A stretch of DNA of 64,000 nucleotides from the NCBI GenBank assembly GCA_963713815.1, contig CAVQNH010000032.1, positions 526,875 to 590,874 of the forward strand, read 5' to 3'. The notes below the pieces were generated by a model. It was not told the DNA's origin. It did not search any database and saw nothing but the letters and a program-made list of their open reading frames with translations. The stretch comes from RYN-230 sp963713815. Its GTDB lineage: Bacteria; Actinomycetota; Actinomycetes; Streptosporangiales; Streptosporangiaceae. Shown piece by piece: positions 35,350 through 44,291 of this stretch. The number at the start of each line of letters is the position of its first letter. Within the stretch, counting starts at the first letter, position 1. A program made the translations under genes and the position numbers.

Positions 35350-35353
35350 CCGG

Positions 35354-37040
35354 TCAGTTGCCGGCCGCGATGATCTTCCGCAGGCTGGCCAGCTGCTGGG
35401 AGCTGAGCCCCGTCCGCATGATTGCGTTGAACCCGTTGACGTACTCGGCGGTGTACTTGTGGCCGTGGCCTTCCGGCACGCCGGTAGCGAACGGCAGGTC
35501 GGCCGTGACCTCCCAGAACGTGACAAACGGCACCCAGAACATGGTCTTGAGCACGTCCTTGCCGGGCGGCTCGCTGATCCAGTCCGGCTCACTGAAGATC
35601 AGGTGCGGGCTCCACCAGACGATCGGGTCGGATGGATGCATCAGGTACAGGATCCGGGTGCCGTTCCACGGCTGGCCCGCCGGCGGGATGCCGGTGGCCG
35701 GGTCGTTCACGAACCGCACGATCCGGCCGTCCTGGTAAATGGGCTGGATCTCCGGGCTGCCCGGGTCACGGTGGTCACTGAACTCACGGAACAGCGTGTT
35801 GAAGTTGGGCGGACCCACGAACAGCGCGCCGTTAGTCCGGTTAGCGAGGTCGTTTTCGCCGGTAAACGCGGCCTCGCCGCCGAACGAGCCCAGGCTCTCC
35901 CCGGCCACGTACAGCTTGGGGCGGTGATCGGCTGGGAGCCTGGCCCAGGCACCGTAGACCGCGTCGAACAGCGCCCGGCCCGCGGCCAGCGCCTTCGACT
36001 GGTCGACCAGGTAGGAGATCCAGGACGGCAGGTAGGAGTACTGGATGGCCACCGTGGCGCAGTCGCCGTTGCTCAGGTACTCGAACGAGTTGACCAGCGC
36101 CGGGTCCACCCAGCCGCTGCCGGTGGTCGTCACCACCACCAGGTTCTTGCGCTGGAAGCCGCCCGCCCGCTGCAGGTCGCGGACGGCCAGCGCGGCCTGC
36201 GCCTCCGGGCCCTTAGCCGAGGCCAGCCCGGAGTAGATGCGGATCGGGGCCATGGCTGGATGGCCGCTGAACTTCGCGAGATCGCTGACCGACGGGCCCT
36301 TGCCGATGAAGTTGCGGCCCTGCCAGCCCAGCGAATCCCACGGTATGAGCGAGCCCGGCCCACCGGAACGCAGGCTGGTGCGTGGGCTGGTGGATCCCTT
36401 CGGCGGTCTTGGTGTCGCGCAGCCCATAAGCGTTGTTCATCACGTTGACGAAGCCCTGCAGCAGCAGGCCGCTGACCACCAGATAGGTGACGCCGACCAC
36501 CACGACCCAGCCGATCCCGCGGGCTGCGCGCCGCCCCATCCAGCGGTTCAGCAGCTTCGCCAGCCAGCGGTACAGGCCACGCAGGCCGCGCCCGATCAGC
36601 AGGAACAGTCCGAAGACCAGCGCCGCGACGAAAGGCTCGGCCACCACGAGCGGAATGCTGTAATCGGTCACCCCCATCAGCTTGCGGATCTCGTACTGCC
36701 AGTACTGGCCGAGCCCGAACGAGGCGGCGAACAGGACCGGGCCGGCGATGAAGAAGACGGTCCAGGCCCAGCGGCGCGGGCGCCGGGGTTCCCGATCGGG
36801 GAAAGCACGCCAGATGGACGCGGCGAGTACTCCGAGCCCGTAACCGATGGCGGCGGTAATGCCGCAGATAATGCCCTGGATCAGGCCGCCACGCGGCAGC
36901 AACGAGGGGGTGAACGACAGACACGCGAAAATGAGCGCGCCCCAGCAGCCCGGAAGCGTGACATAAAGCAGCTTCCGGGGCTTGCTGGGCGCCGGCGGTG
37001 TCTGGGCCTCTTCGGCCGCTGCCGCCGGGATCTGTGTCAT
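35354..37040 (-). pseudogene. Membrane alpha/beta-hydrolase (PF10081 type), apparent frameshift
   Basis: The 5' part (37040 to about 36385) carries four or five membrane helices, including CWGALIFACLSFTPSLLPRG and YGLGVLAASIW. The 3' part in the next frame carries the soluble hydrolase: FIGKGPSVSDLAKFSGHPA, LVVVTTTGSGWVDPALVNS, and the nucleophile elbow YVAGESLGSFGGEAA. Length of 1687 nt is 562 codons plus one base, consistent with one inserted base near 36370-36390. Intact relatives are 550-600 residues, probably acting on lipids. Its upstream neighbour is the DUF7144 gene 37 bp away, so likely one operon. Confidence 0.8.
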
Positions 37041-37076
37041 GGCCGCTGTCCCGAGGCGCTGTGCGGGCGGTGGCGG

Positions 37077-37502
37077 CTAGGCGGTCACGTTCGACCGGCT
37101 GCCGTACACGCACAGGGCCCACAGCGCGACCATGTCCACGGCGATGATGGTCAGCGACCAGAAGGGGTAGGCCGGGATGAAGAAGAACTGCGCGAAGGCG
37201 TTGAGCCCGACCACCGCCACGCCGAACCAGCGGGCGAACTGGTTACCGGTCAGCACCCCCACGCTGGCCAGTACCTGCAGCGCGCCCAGGATGAGCGCGA
37301 CCCAGCCCCAGGCGCGCAAGTCGCCCACCACGTAGTGCGCGTTGGCGATGAACACGTGCGACCTGGCCACCGCGGCGATGCCGTCGAGCAGGTTGAACAC
37401 GCCGGTCACCATCAGCAGGACCGACGCGAAGATAAGCAGGCCCTGGCCCTCGACGCGATGCGCGGCACCGCGGGACGACTTGATAGTTGCGGATGTCATC
37501 AT
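37077..37502 (-). CDS. DUF7144-like four-helix membrane protein
   Basis: 141 residues, with four hydrophobic helices: GLLIFASVLLMVTGVFNLLDGI, WGWVALILGALQVLASVGVL, FGVAVVGLNAFAQFFFIP and SLTIIAVDMVALWALCVYG. This pattern belongs to a common actinobacterial membrane family of unknown function. GGGAGG precedes the tandem ATG codons. A perfect dyad lies 88 bp upstream. It is probably first in a two-gene unit with the hydrolase. Confidence 0.82.
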   Translation of the reverse strand: MMTSATIKSSRGAAHRVEGQGLLIFASVLLMVTGVFNLLDGIAAVARSHVFIANAHYVVGDLRAWGWVALILGALQVLASVGVLTGNQFARWFGVAVVGLNAFAQFFFIPAYPFWSLTIIAVDMVALWALCVYGSRSNVTA

Positions 37503-37589
37503 GGCCTCCCATAGCAGGCTGGCCGGGCCCGCACCCTGCCCGCCCGGCCGTTCCTGCGAGGATCTTGTGCCAGCCAGCCTGGTGCGTCT

Positions 37590-37607
37590 TCACCCTTCCG
37601 AGGGTGA
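37590..37607. promoter_or_regulatory. Dyad operator candidate upstream of DUF7144
   Basis: TCACCC-TTCCGA-GGGTGA, perfect arms, 88 bp before the DUF7144 start. Within the 570-bp region (37503-38071) that otherwise holds only the orphan remnant and two further dyads. Confidence 0.62.
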
Positions 37608-37782
37608 TTCCAGCGGTGTGGCGGATTCGGCCTGGAACGCGTGCACAGCGGCGCCAATTGTCGGGAAGAAGTGGCCGGGGTCAATGGTGCGGCGGGGTGA
37701 GCCCGTAGCGCTCGTTTTCGCCCGGACTGGCCCGCGCAGGGTGAAAGCCGGGTGCCGGGCCCGGCGGTTCTGGGTGAGACCG

Positions 37783-37860
37783 TTACAGCGTGGGTGGCCG
37801 TGCCACGAGGTGCATGTCGATCACGTCGAGGCACCGTGGCTGGTTGCATGTCCCGGCCAT
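37783..37860 (-). pseudogene. Orphan small protein, copy 5 (3' remnant)
   Basis: On the minus strand the codons read CLDVIDMHLVARPPTL then stop, matching the C-terminal LxVIDMH-Pro-rich end of copies 1-4. Upstream codons in this frame no longer match, so the N-terminal two thirds are lost. The dyad at 37887-37904 is still in its usual place upstream. Confidence 0.6.
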
Positions 37861-37886
37861 CGTGCCTGGTGGTAGCGCCGACGTCA

Positions 37887-37904
37887 TCACCCACCCAGGG
37901 GTGA
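37887..37904. promoter_or_regulatory. Dyad operator candidate upstream of orphan remnant and LAL3
   Basis: TCACCC-ACCCAG-GGGTGA with perfect arms. It sits before the broken orphan copy 5 (minus) and 168 bp before LAL3 (plus). Confidence 0.58.
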
Positions 37905-37944
37905 CGGTGCGCTGAGCTTACTTATTCTTTACTTTTTTGTTCCC

Positions 37945-37957
37945 TCACCACGGGTGA
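37945..37957. promoter_or_regulatory. Short dyad variant upstream of LAL3
   Basis: TCACC-ACG-GGTGA, arms of five and a three-base spacer, just after a T-rich tract (TTACTTTTTTGTTCC). 115 bp before LAL3. The spacing differs from the other copies, so it may be unrelated. Confidence 0.35.
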
Positions 37958-38071
37958 TGCGGCATCGCGAAGTTTGCGTCATCCTGACCCCGACATACCT
38001 ACCGAACCCTGCGCTAACCGCCCAGAACCCTGCGGCTAACCGGGCGGGAAGCGAGGAAGAGCAGCGGACAA

Positions 38072-40711
38072 ATGCCCCGGCAGAGAGTCCCACGGAAGAG
38101 CGCGGCACCTCACCGTGTGTGTGGTTTCGCGCGGACGAAGTTCCGGCCGACAACGCTGCCCAGCACGCTGGTCAGCAGACCGCTGCTGCACGACCGGCTC
38201 ACCTCGGGGGCGGGTAAGCGCCTCACCGTCGTGGTCGGCTCGGCTGGATCTGGCAAAAGCGTGCTGCTGTCAAACTGGGCGGCGACCAGGCCGCCTGGCG
38301 TTACTTCCTGGCTGTCCTGCGACAAGGCCGACACTGACCCGGTCCGTTTCTGGTCCGCCTTCATCGAGGCCCCCCGGGCGGTGGTGCCGGAGTTCGGCGC
38401 CGAGGCCGCCGATCTGCTGGCCCTGGACAGCGCCGTGTCGGCCGACGTGACCGCGTCGCTGGCGAACGACGCCCTGAAGCTGCCCGAAGGCATGGCGATC
38501 ATCGTGGACGACTTCCACGCCGCCGCCACTGCCGTGTCGGCGGACATGACCGACCTGATCGAGCGCTGGCCCGGCGACACCGCTCAGCTGGTGCTGGCCG
38601 GCCGCAACGACCCGCCGGTCCGGCTGCACCGGCTGCGGCTGGCCGGCGAACTGTGCGAGCTGCGCGATCAGGACCTCTCGCTGTCCCTGGCCGAAACCGG
38701 CGACCTGCTGGCCAATTTCGGCGTCGAGGTGGACGGGGCTGAGCTGGCGCTGCTGCACGAGCGCAGCGAGGGCTGGGCGGCCGCCGTGCAGATGGCGGCG
38801 CTGTCCTTGCAGGCTGCCGATGACCAGGCTCGGGTGGCCCGGGCGCTGGATGTCCGCAGCCACCTGATCTCGGAATACTTCATCGCTGAGGTGCTCGATC
38901 AGCAGCCACCCGAGCTGGCCTGGTTCCTGCTGGATACGTCCGTCCTGGGCGAGCTGACCGCGGGCTCGTGTGCCGCAGTCAGCGGGCGGCCGGATGCGGC
39001 GGCGATGCTGCGTGAGATCGATACGGCCAACCTGTTCCTGGTGCCGCTCGATGATGAGCGGACGGTCTTCCGGTACCACCATCTGGTGCGTCAGGTGCTC
39101 CGGGCCGAGCTGCGGGCCCGGGGCTCGGCCCGGGAGCAGGCCCTGCACCTGCGGGCGGGCGAATGGTTCGAAGCCACCGGTGACACCCGGCGGGCCACCC
39201 GGCATTACCTGGCCGCGAGTGTGGCGGACCGGGCGCTGGCCCTGCTCCAGGACCGGGTGGTGCCCGACTTCCTGCGCGACCCCAACGCGCCGAGCCCGCT
39301 GGATATGAGCACCATCGACCCGGGGCTGCTGGCCGACGCCCCGGAGCGGATGCTCGGGCTGGCCGCCGACCTGCTGCTGTCCGGTGATCTGCGCGGCGCG
39401 GGATACCTCGACGCGATCGAGCGCGCCCAGCCACCCATCCCGCCCGGGTCACGGCTGGCCGGCCGGTTCGCGATGATGCGGGCATTCCAGTACGGGCAGG
39501 CGGGCCGGCTGACGGAGGCGGTGACCGCGGCGCAGAGCGCCCGGGACATCCAGCAACAGGCCCAGCTCAGCGACGAATGGCACATGGCGATCCCGCTGAT
39601 CCTGCTCCGGGTCTACCCATGCCTGGGCGATTTCGCCGCGGTGGAACGGGAGGCCGCCGCCGCGCTGGCCCAGCCCGAACTGCCCGAGCCGACCCGGCTG
39701 ATCCTGGTACCCGGCGCCCGGGCGCTGGCCTGGTTCCTGGCCGGCCGCCTGACCGATGCCGCTGAGGCGGCCACGGCCGCGGAATGGGAAGCCCGGCGGC
39801 TGGGCTTCGACCGGCACTTCTTCGCCGTGGACTACCTGCGCGTACTGGCCGGCCTGGCGCTGGAACGGCGGGACCTGAGTTCCGCGGAGCGGCTGGCCGA
39901 GCGGGCGGTGGCGATAACCGAGGCCGGACGGCCCATCTTCGAGTTCCTCACGCTGCTCGACCGGGCCCGGATCTGGGCCGCCCGCGGGCAGATCCGCGAG
40001 GCACTGACCACGGTGGCGGCGGCGCGGCGGGCGGTGGCCGAGCCCAGCGCGGCGCTGCGGGTCCAGGCCGATGAGCTCGAGGCCCAGATACGCCTGGCGC
40101 TCGGTGACGCACGGGCAGCCGCCGAACTGGCGGCCGGGGTGCCCGCCGCCCGCCGCGACCTGCTGCTGGCCCAGATCGCGCTGGCCGCGGGCAACCACCA
40201 GGCCGCGCAGGAGCACCTTCGGTTGCCCGCCCTGGGCAGCCTGACGACCCGGGACCGGCTGGTCCGGCAGATCCTGCTGGCCGCGGCGGCCATCGAGCGC
40301 GGCGATCCCACCGCCGACGGCATCGTGGGCGGCGCCGTGCAGCGGGCCCGCCAGGAGGGGTTCATCAACACACTAGTCAGCACCGCACCCCAGGTGACCG
40401 GATACCTGGTCGAGCACGCGAGCCGGATGCGGTCCGATCCGTACCTGGACCAGGTGATCACCGCGGCGCTCGACGTGCGGGCCGCCCAGCCGGACCGCGC
40501 CGAGTACCGCCAGCTGATCGCCGAGCCGCTGACCGCAGCCGAGCAGCGCATCCTGAAGCTGCTGCCGACCAGCACGTATTTGCAGATCGCGGCCACCCTG
40601 TACATTTCCCGCAACACGGTGAAGACACAACTCCGGTCCATTTACCAGAAGCTCGGCGTGGCCTCGCGTTCGGAGGCCATTGAGCGGGCGGTGGACCTGC
40701 GCCTGCTCTGA
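38072..40711 (+). CDS. LAL-type (LuxR/MalT) ATPase transcription regulator 3
   Basis: 879 residues from the ATG at 38072 (GAGGAAGAG upstream). Walker A GSAGSGKS is at 56-63, Walker B AIIVDDFH near 149, a long helical region follows, and the C-terminal LuxR HTH reads TAAEQRILKLLPTSTY, then ISRNTVKTQLRSIYQKLGV. It is a close full-length paralogue of LAL1 (shared blocks such as WLSCD, ELCELRD, RYHHLVRQ), 24 kb away. Both are preceded by the same dyad type. The downstream dyad and P-type ATPase follow on the same strand, the likely direct target. Confidence 0.92.
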   Translation: MPRQRVPRKSAAPHRVCGFARTKFRPTTLPSTLVSRPLLHDRLTSGAGKRLTVVVGSAGSGKSVLLSNWAATRPPGVTSWLSCDKADTDPVRFWSAFIEAPRAVVPEFGAEAADLLALDSAVSADVTASLANDALKLPEGMAIIVDDFHAAATAVSADMTDLIERWPGDTAQLVLAGRNDPPVRLHRLRLAGELCELRDQDLSLSLAETGDLLANFGVEVDGAELALLHERSEGWAAAVQMAALSLQAADDQARVARALDVRSHLISEYFIAEVLDQQPPELAWFLLDTSVLGELTAGSCAAVSGRPDAAAMLREIDTANLFLVPLDDERTVFRYHHLVRQVLRAELRARGSAREQALHLRAGEWFEATGDTRRATRHYLAASVADRALALLQDRVVPDFLRDPNAPSPLDMSTIDPGLLADAPERMLGLAADLLLSGDLRGAGYLDAIERAQPPIPPGSRLAGRFAMMRAFQYGQAGRLTEAVTAAQSARDIQQQAQLSDEWHMAIPLILLRVYPCLGDFAAVEREAAAALAQPELPEPTRLILVPGARALAWFLAGRLTDAAEAATAAEWEARRLGFDRHFFAVDYLRVLAGLALERRDLSSAERLAERAVAITEAGRPIFEFLTLLDRARIWAARGQIREALTTVAAARRAVAEPSAALRVQADELEAQIRLALGDARAAAELAAGVPAARRDLLLAQIALAAGNHQAAQEHLRLPALGSLTTRDRLVRQILLAAAAIERGDPTADGIVGGAVQRARQEGFINTLVSTAPQVTGYLVEHASRMRSDPYLDQVITAALDVRAAQPDRAEYRQLIAEPLTAAEQRILKLLPTSTYLQIAATLYISRNTVKTQLRSIYQKLGVASRSEAIERAVDLRLL

Positions 40712-40727
40712 GCCATTCCGGTGCGTA

Positions 40728-40745
40728 TCACCCCCGGAAGGGTGT
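40728..40745. promoter_or_regulatory. Dyad operator candidate upstream of the P-type ATPase
   Basis: TCACCC-CCGGAA-GGGTGT, right arm five of six, followed by CGACGCC. Lies between LAL3 and the ATPase, 124 bp before the ATPase start. Confidence 0.58.
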
Positions 40746-40868
40746 CGACGCCGATACGGGACCCGCGCAGCCTGACCCTATGACGGGTCAGGTTGACGTT
40801 TCCGGAAAGGCGCCCAGCCCGGCCAGGCCAGCCAGGCCGAGGTCAGTGGCTAACGCAAGGGAGGCGGG

Positions 40869-43601
40869 ATGACCGCAGTCAAACAGCCAGCCGGGAAGCT
40901 GCCGTGGTACTCCGTGCCGCCGGACGACGTGGCCGGGCAGCTGGGGGTGGCCCCGGAACGGGGGCTGGACAGTGCGGAGTCCAGCCGGCGGCTGGCCGAA
41001 TACGGGCCGAACGAGCTGCCCACCGAACCGCCGCCCAGCGTCTGGGTAGTGGCCCGGGGTCAGCTGGCCAACCCGATGAACATCATGCTGCTCATCGTGT
41101 GCGCGGCCAGTTTCGCCATCGGCCAGGTGGCCACCGGCGTCGTGGTGTTCGGGCTGGTCGCGTTCAACGTGATCATGGGCACCAACCAGGAGCTGAAGGC
41201 CCGGGCCAGCGTCGCGGCGCTGGCCAAGCTGCAGGTACCGCACGCCCGGGTGCGCCGCTCTGGCCTGGTCGAGGAGGTCGAATCGACACAGCTGGTACCT
41301 GGGGACGTCGGGCTGCTGGAAGCGGGTGACGTGGTCCCGGCCGATGGCCGGATCATCTCGTCGGCCACGCTGGAAGTGCAGGAAGCCGCGCTCACCGGGG
41401 AGAGCGCGCCGATAGCCAAGGACCCGTCGACGCTGCCCGGCGGCGAGGTGGCGCTGGGCGACCGGACCAACCTGGTGTTCCAGAACACGCAGGTCACCCG
41501 GGGCACCGCCACGTTCGTGGTGACCGCCACCGGGCAGGCGACCGAGATGGGCCACATCGCCGGCCTGGTCAACGCGACTAAGCGCACCAAGTCGCCGCTG
41601 CAGCGCGAACTGGACAGCATGACCAAGGTGTTCGGCCTGATCGCCTGGGCGGCCGTGCTGGTGATCGCCATCTTCGGCCTGGTCCGCGGCCAGGACCTGA
41701 ACACGCTGGTGCTGCTGTGCATCTCCACGGCGATCGCGTCCATCCCGACCGGCCTGCCCACGTTCGTGCAGGCCATGCTGTCGTCCGGGGCACGCCGGCT
41801 GGCCGAGGCGAAGGCCGTGGTCAAGTCGCTCAGCGACGTGGAGACGCTGGGCGGCACGACGGTCATCAACTCGGACAAGACCGGCACGCTGACGATGAAC
41901 GCGATGACCGCGACCACCATGTTCGCGGCCGGCGACTGGTACAAGATCGAAGGCCCCGGCTACCAGAAGACCGGCGCCATCCTGGGCGTGGCCGGCGAGG
42001 AAGTGCCGGACTGGCGCCGCTTGTCGCTGGGCCTGATCCTGTGCACCGACGCCACCGTGGGCGACGACGGGTCGGTGGTCGGCGACCCGACCGAGGCGGC
42101 GTTCGTGGTGCTCGCGGCCAAGATGGGCGCGGACGCCGAGCACACCCGGGCCGTCCTGCCGCGCCGGGCCGAGGTGCCGTTCGACTCCGAGTACAAGTTC
42201 ATGGCCACGTTCCACGACTGCCCCGACTGGCTGGCCGGCGGAATCCTGCAACAGCCGCACTTTGAAAGCGTGAAGGGCGCACCGGACGTGGTCGTGCAGC
42301 GCTGCGGGCGGGCGCTGTGGCATGGCCAGCAGGTGCCGATGGCCACCGTGCGCGAGGAGATCCTGGCAGCCAACCGGCAACTGTCCGAGCGCGGCCTGCG
42401 GGTGCTCGCGTTCGCCGCCCGCGACCTGGACGACGGCGCCATGTCGGCCGCGCTGGCCGACCCGATGGCCGCGGTCACCGATCTCGTGCTGGTCGCCCTG
42501 GTCGGCATCGTGGACCCGCTGCGAGCCGAAGCCAAGCAGGCGGTGCACACCGCGCTGGACGCCGGTATCGACGTGCGGATGATCACCGGCGACCACACCG
42601 TGACCGCCCGCGCCATCGCCGATGAACTCGGGCTCGGGCCGGGTGTGATCACCGGGACCGAACTGCAGCACCTGACCGACCAGGAGGTCCTTGACCAACT
42701 GCCCGAACTGCACGTGTTCGGCCGGGTGGCGCCCGAGGACAAGCTCCGGCTGGCCCGGCTCATGCAGGAATCGGGCCAGGTCGTGGCCATGACCGGCGAC
42801 GCGGTCAACGACGCGGCCGCGCTCAAGCAGGCCGACATCGGGGTGGCCATGGGCAGCGGCTCCGAGGTGTCCAAGCAGGCGGCCAAGATCGTGCTGACCG
42901 ACGACAACTTCGCCACCCTGGTCCGCGCGGTGGATTATGGCCGGGACATCTACCGGCGGATCTCCACCTACATCAGGATGCAGCTCACCATCCTGTCCTC
43001 GGTGCTGCAGCTGATGGTGTATGCCACCATCTTCAACATCAACGGCGGCGTGGCCCTGTTCCCGCTGCAACTGCTGTTCTGCAAGTTCTTCGTGGTGATC
43101 ACCGTGGTCATCGGGTTCATCGTCGATGTGCCCGACCCCGGGGTGATGCAGCGGCCGCCACGCAAACCGGGCACGAAGATCGTCAACCGGCCGCAGGTCA
43201 TCCGGTGGTTCAGCACCGGGTTCGTGATCGCGGTCACCGCGCTGTGCGTGCTCGCGTTCGGGCCGGGCAAGCCGAGCACCACACACGCGTCCGTGTCGAT
43301 GACCATGGCGTTCGCCGTCGTCTCGTTCAGCGCGGTCAACGTCGGCCTGGTCATGCGGCGCGAGCGGCAGGCGCCGTGGTCGTCCCCGGTGTTCCCGTTC
43401 CTGGGCTGGATCATCCTCGGCTGGATCCTGACCTGGCTGGCCGTCCAGCTGAACGTGCTGCAGCAACTGCTCGACACCACGTCGCTCAGCGGTGGCCAGT
43501 GGGGCACCGTGCTCCTGCTGTCCCTTATCGCCCCCGCAGTGGTCGGGGTAGACAAGGCTATGCAGCTACGCCGGCAGCGGGCAGCCGGAGCGGGGGCCTA
43601 G
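40869..43601 (+). CDS. P-type cation-transporting ATPase (P2-like, CtpF/Ca2+-ATPase related)
   Basis: 910 residues. N-terminal cation ATPase domain near 10-75; actuator TGES at 176-179; phosphorylation site Asp336 in SDKTGTLTMN; nucleotide domain with VKGAPDVV; hinge MTGDAVNDAAALKQADIGVAMG near 640-660; and a C-terminal helix bundle. The membrane M4 motif reads SIPTGLPT (291-298), where calcium pumps have PEGLP, so the ion-binding glutamate is replaced and selectivity cannot be assumed. CtpF-type pumps belong to dormancy regulons elsewhere. It starts a unit with the DUF1269 gene; a dyad lies 124 bp upstream. Confidence 0.92.
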   Translation: MTAVKQPAGKLPWYSVPPDDVAGQLGVAPERGLDSAESSRRLAEYGPNELPTEPPPSVWVVARGQLANPMNIMLLIVCAASFAIGQVATGVVVFGLVAFNVIMGTNQELKARASVAALAKLQVPHARVRRSGLVEEVESTQLVPGDVGLLEAGDVVPADGRIISSATLEVQEAALTGESAPIAKDPSTLPGGEVALGDRTNLVFQNTQVTRGTATFVVTATGQATEMGHIAGLVNATKRTKSPLQRELDSMTKVFGLIAWAAVLVIAIFGLVRGQDLNTLVLLCISTAIASIPTGLPTFVQAMLSSGARRLAEAKAVVKSLSDVETLGGTTVINSDKTGTLTMNAMTATTMFAAGDWYKIEGPGYQKTGAILGVAGEEVPDWRRLSLGLILCTDATVGDDGSVVGDPTEAAFVVLAAKMGADAEHTRAVLPRRAEVPFDSEYKFMATFHDCPDWLAGGILQQPHFESVKGAPDVVVQRCGRALWHGQQVPMATVREEILAANRQLSERGLRVLAFAARDLDDGAMSAALADPMAAVTDLVLVALVGIVDPLRAEAKQAVHTALDAGIDVRMITGDHTVTARAIADELGLGPGVITGTELQHLTDQEVLDQLPELHVFGRVAPEDKLRLARLMQESGQVVAMTGDAVNDAAALKQADIGVAMGSGSEVSKQAAKIVLTDDNFATLVRAVDYGRDIYRRISTYIRMQLTILSSVLQLMVYATIFNINGGVALFPLQLLFCKFFVVITVVIGFIVDVPDPGVMQRPPRKPGTKIVNRPQVIRWFSTGFVIAVTALCVLAFGPGKPSTTHASVSMTMAFAVVSFSAVNVGLVMRRERQAPWSSPVFPFLGWIILGWILTWLAVQLNVLQQLLDTTSLSGGQWGTVLLLSLIAPAVVGVDKAMQLRRQRAAGAGA

Positions 43602-43603
43602 GC

Positions 43604-43642
43604 ATGGCGATCAAGGCCGTACTCGTAGCCACCCTCGGCTAA
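43604..43642 (+). pseudogene. 12-codon stub resembling the start of a universal stress protein
   Basis: Two bases after the ATPase stop, an ATG opens MAIKAVLVATLG then stop. The first ten residues match the typical start of UspA proteins (MxxKxVLVATDGS). It may be a relic or a chance translation-coupling frame. Very short, so weak evidence. Confidence 0.28.
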
Positions 43643-43675
43643 GCAGAGATCAACACCAAGGAGAAAGGAAACATC

Positions 43676-44182
43676 ATGGCAACCCTGATCGCCATTGGTT
43701 ACCCGGACGAGGCGACGGCGACGGCCGCCGCCGACGAGGCGCGCCGGCTGGCCCAGGATCTGATCATCCAGCCGGACGCGATCGCGGTCATTGACCGCGA
43801 CACGGACGGCAGCTATCACGTGCACACCAACCACCATGCGGTCGGCGGGGGCGCCACCTGGGGGATGTTCTGGGGATTCCTGTTCGGGCTGCTGTTCTTC
43901 ATCCCGGTCTTCGGGATGGCCATCGGGGCCGGGATGGGCGCGCTGATGGGTAAGTTCGCCAAAACCAGCATCGACAAGCAGTTCCAGGAGCAGGTTCGTG
44001 GCATGCTCCAGCCGGGCACCTCGGCGCTGTTCCTGATGGTGGAGAAGGTCACCCCGGACAAGGCCGTCGAGGCGATGAGCAAGTACGGCGGCACGGTCCT
44101 GAAGACCTCGCTGTCCAAGCAGGACGAGCAAGACCTGCAGGAAGCGCTGCACGGGACCGGAGCCGCGCCGGAATCCGGGTGA
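43676..44182 (+). CDS. DUF1269-family membrane protein
   Basis: 168 residues with a strong ribosome site (AAGGAGAAAGG). N-terminal soluble part ATLIAIGYPDEATATAAADE, VIDRDTDGSYHVHTNHH, then a Gly-rich helical hairpin WGMFWGFLFGLLFFIPVFGMAIGAGMGAL (two blocks), and a C-terminal MLQPGTSALFLMVEKVTPDKAVE domain. This is DUF1269, a stress-associated family of unknown function. It lies 75 bp after the P-type ATPase and is likely co-transcribed with it. Confidence 0.86.
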   Translation: MATLIAIGYPDEATATAAADEARRLAQDLIIQPDAIAVIDRDTDGSYHVHTNHHAVGGGATWGMFWGFLFGLLFFIPVFGMAIGAGMGALMGKFAKTSIDKQFQEQVRGMLQPGTSALFLMVEKVTPDKAVEAMSKYGGTVLKTSLSKQDEQDLQEALHGTGAAPESG

Positions 44183-44186
44183 GCCG

Positions 44187-44291
44187 ATGAAGAAAATGAA
44201 GCGCAAGGAATACTAGAAGGAGATGCGGGCCCTGCATGGCGCGCTGGTCGCCATGCAGGGGTAGGTCAAGGCGTCCGGGGTCAAGATCTGA
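44187..44291 (+). pseudogene. PPK2 N-terminal remnant with three stop codons
   Basis: Reading from the ATG at 44187: KKMKRKEY, stop, KEMRALHGALVAMQG, stop, VKASGVKI, stop. This matches KMKRKEYERQMRVLHGELVALQ and the following EWVKETGARIC of the intact PPK2. The stops replace Glu (GAG to TAG), Trp (TGG to TAG) and Cys (TGC to TGA). The rest of the gene is gone; the end overlaps the convergent SDR gene. It is five bases after the DUF1269 stop. Confidence 0.78.

Noticed and set aside
40788..43466. A very long open frame (about 890 codons) on the minus strand opposite the P-type ATPase
   Set aside because: It is Gly/His/Arg/Asp-rich with no domain signals and mirrors the codon bias of the real gene on the plus strand; a typical high-GC shadow.
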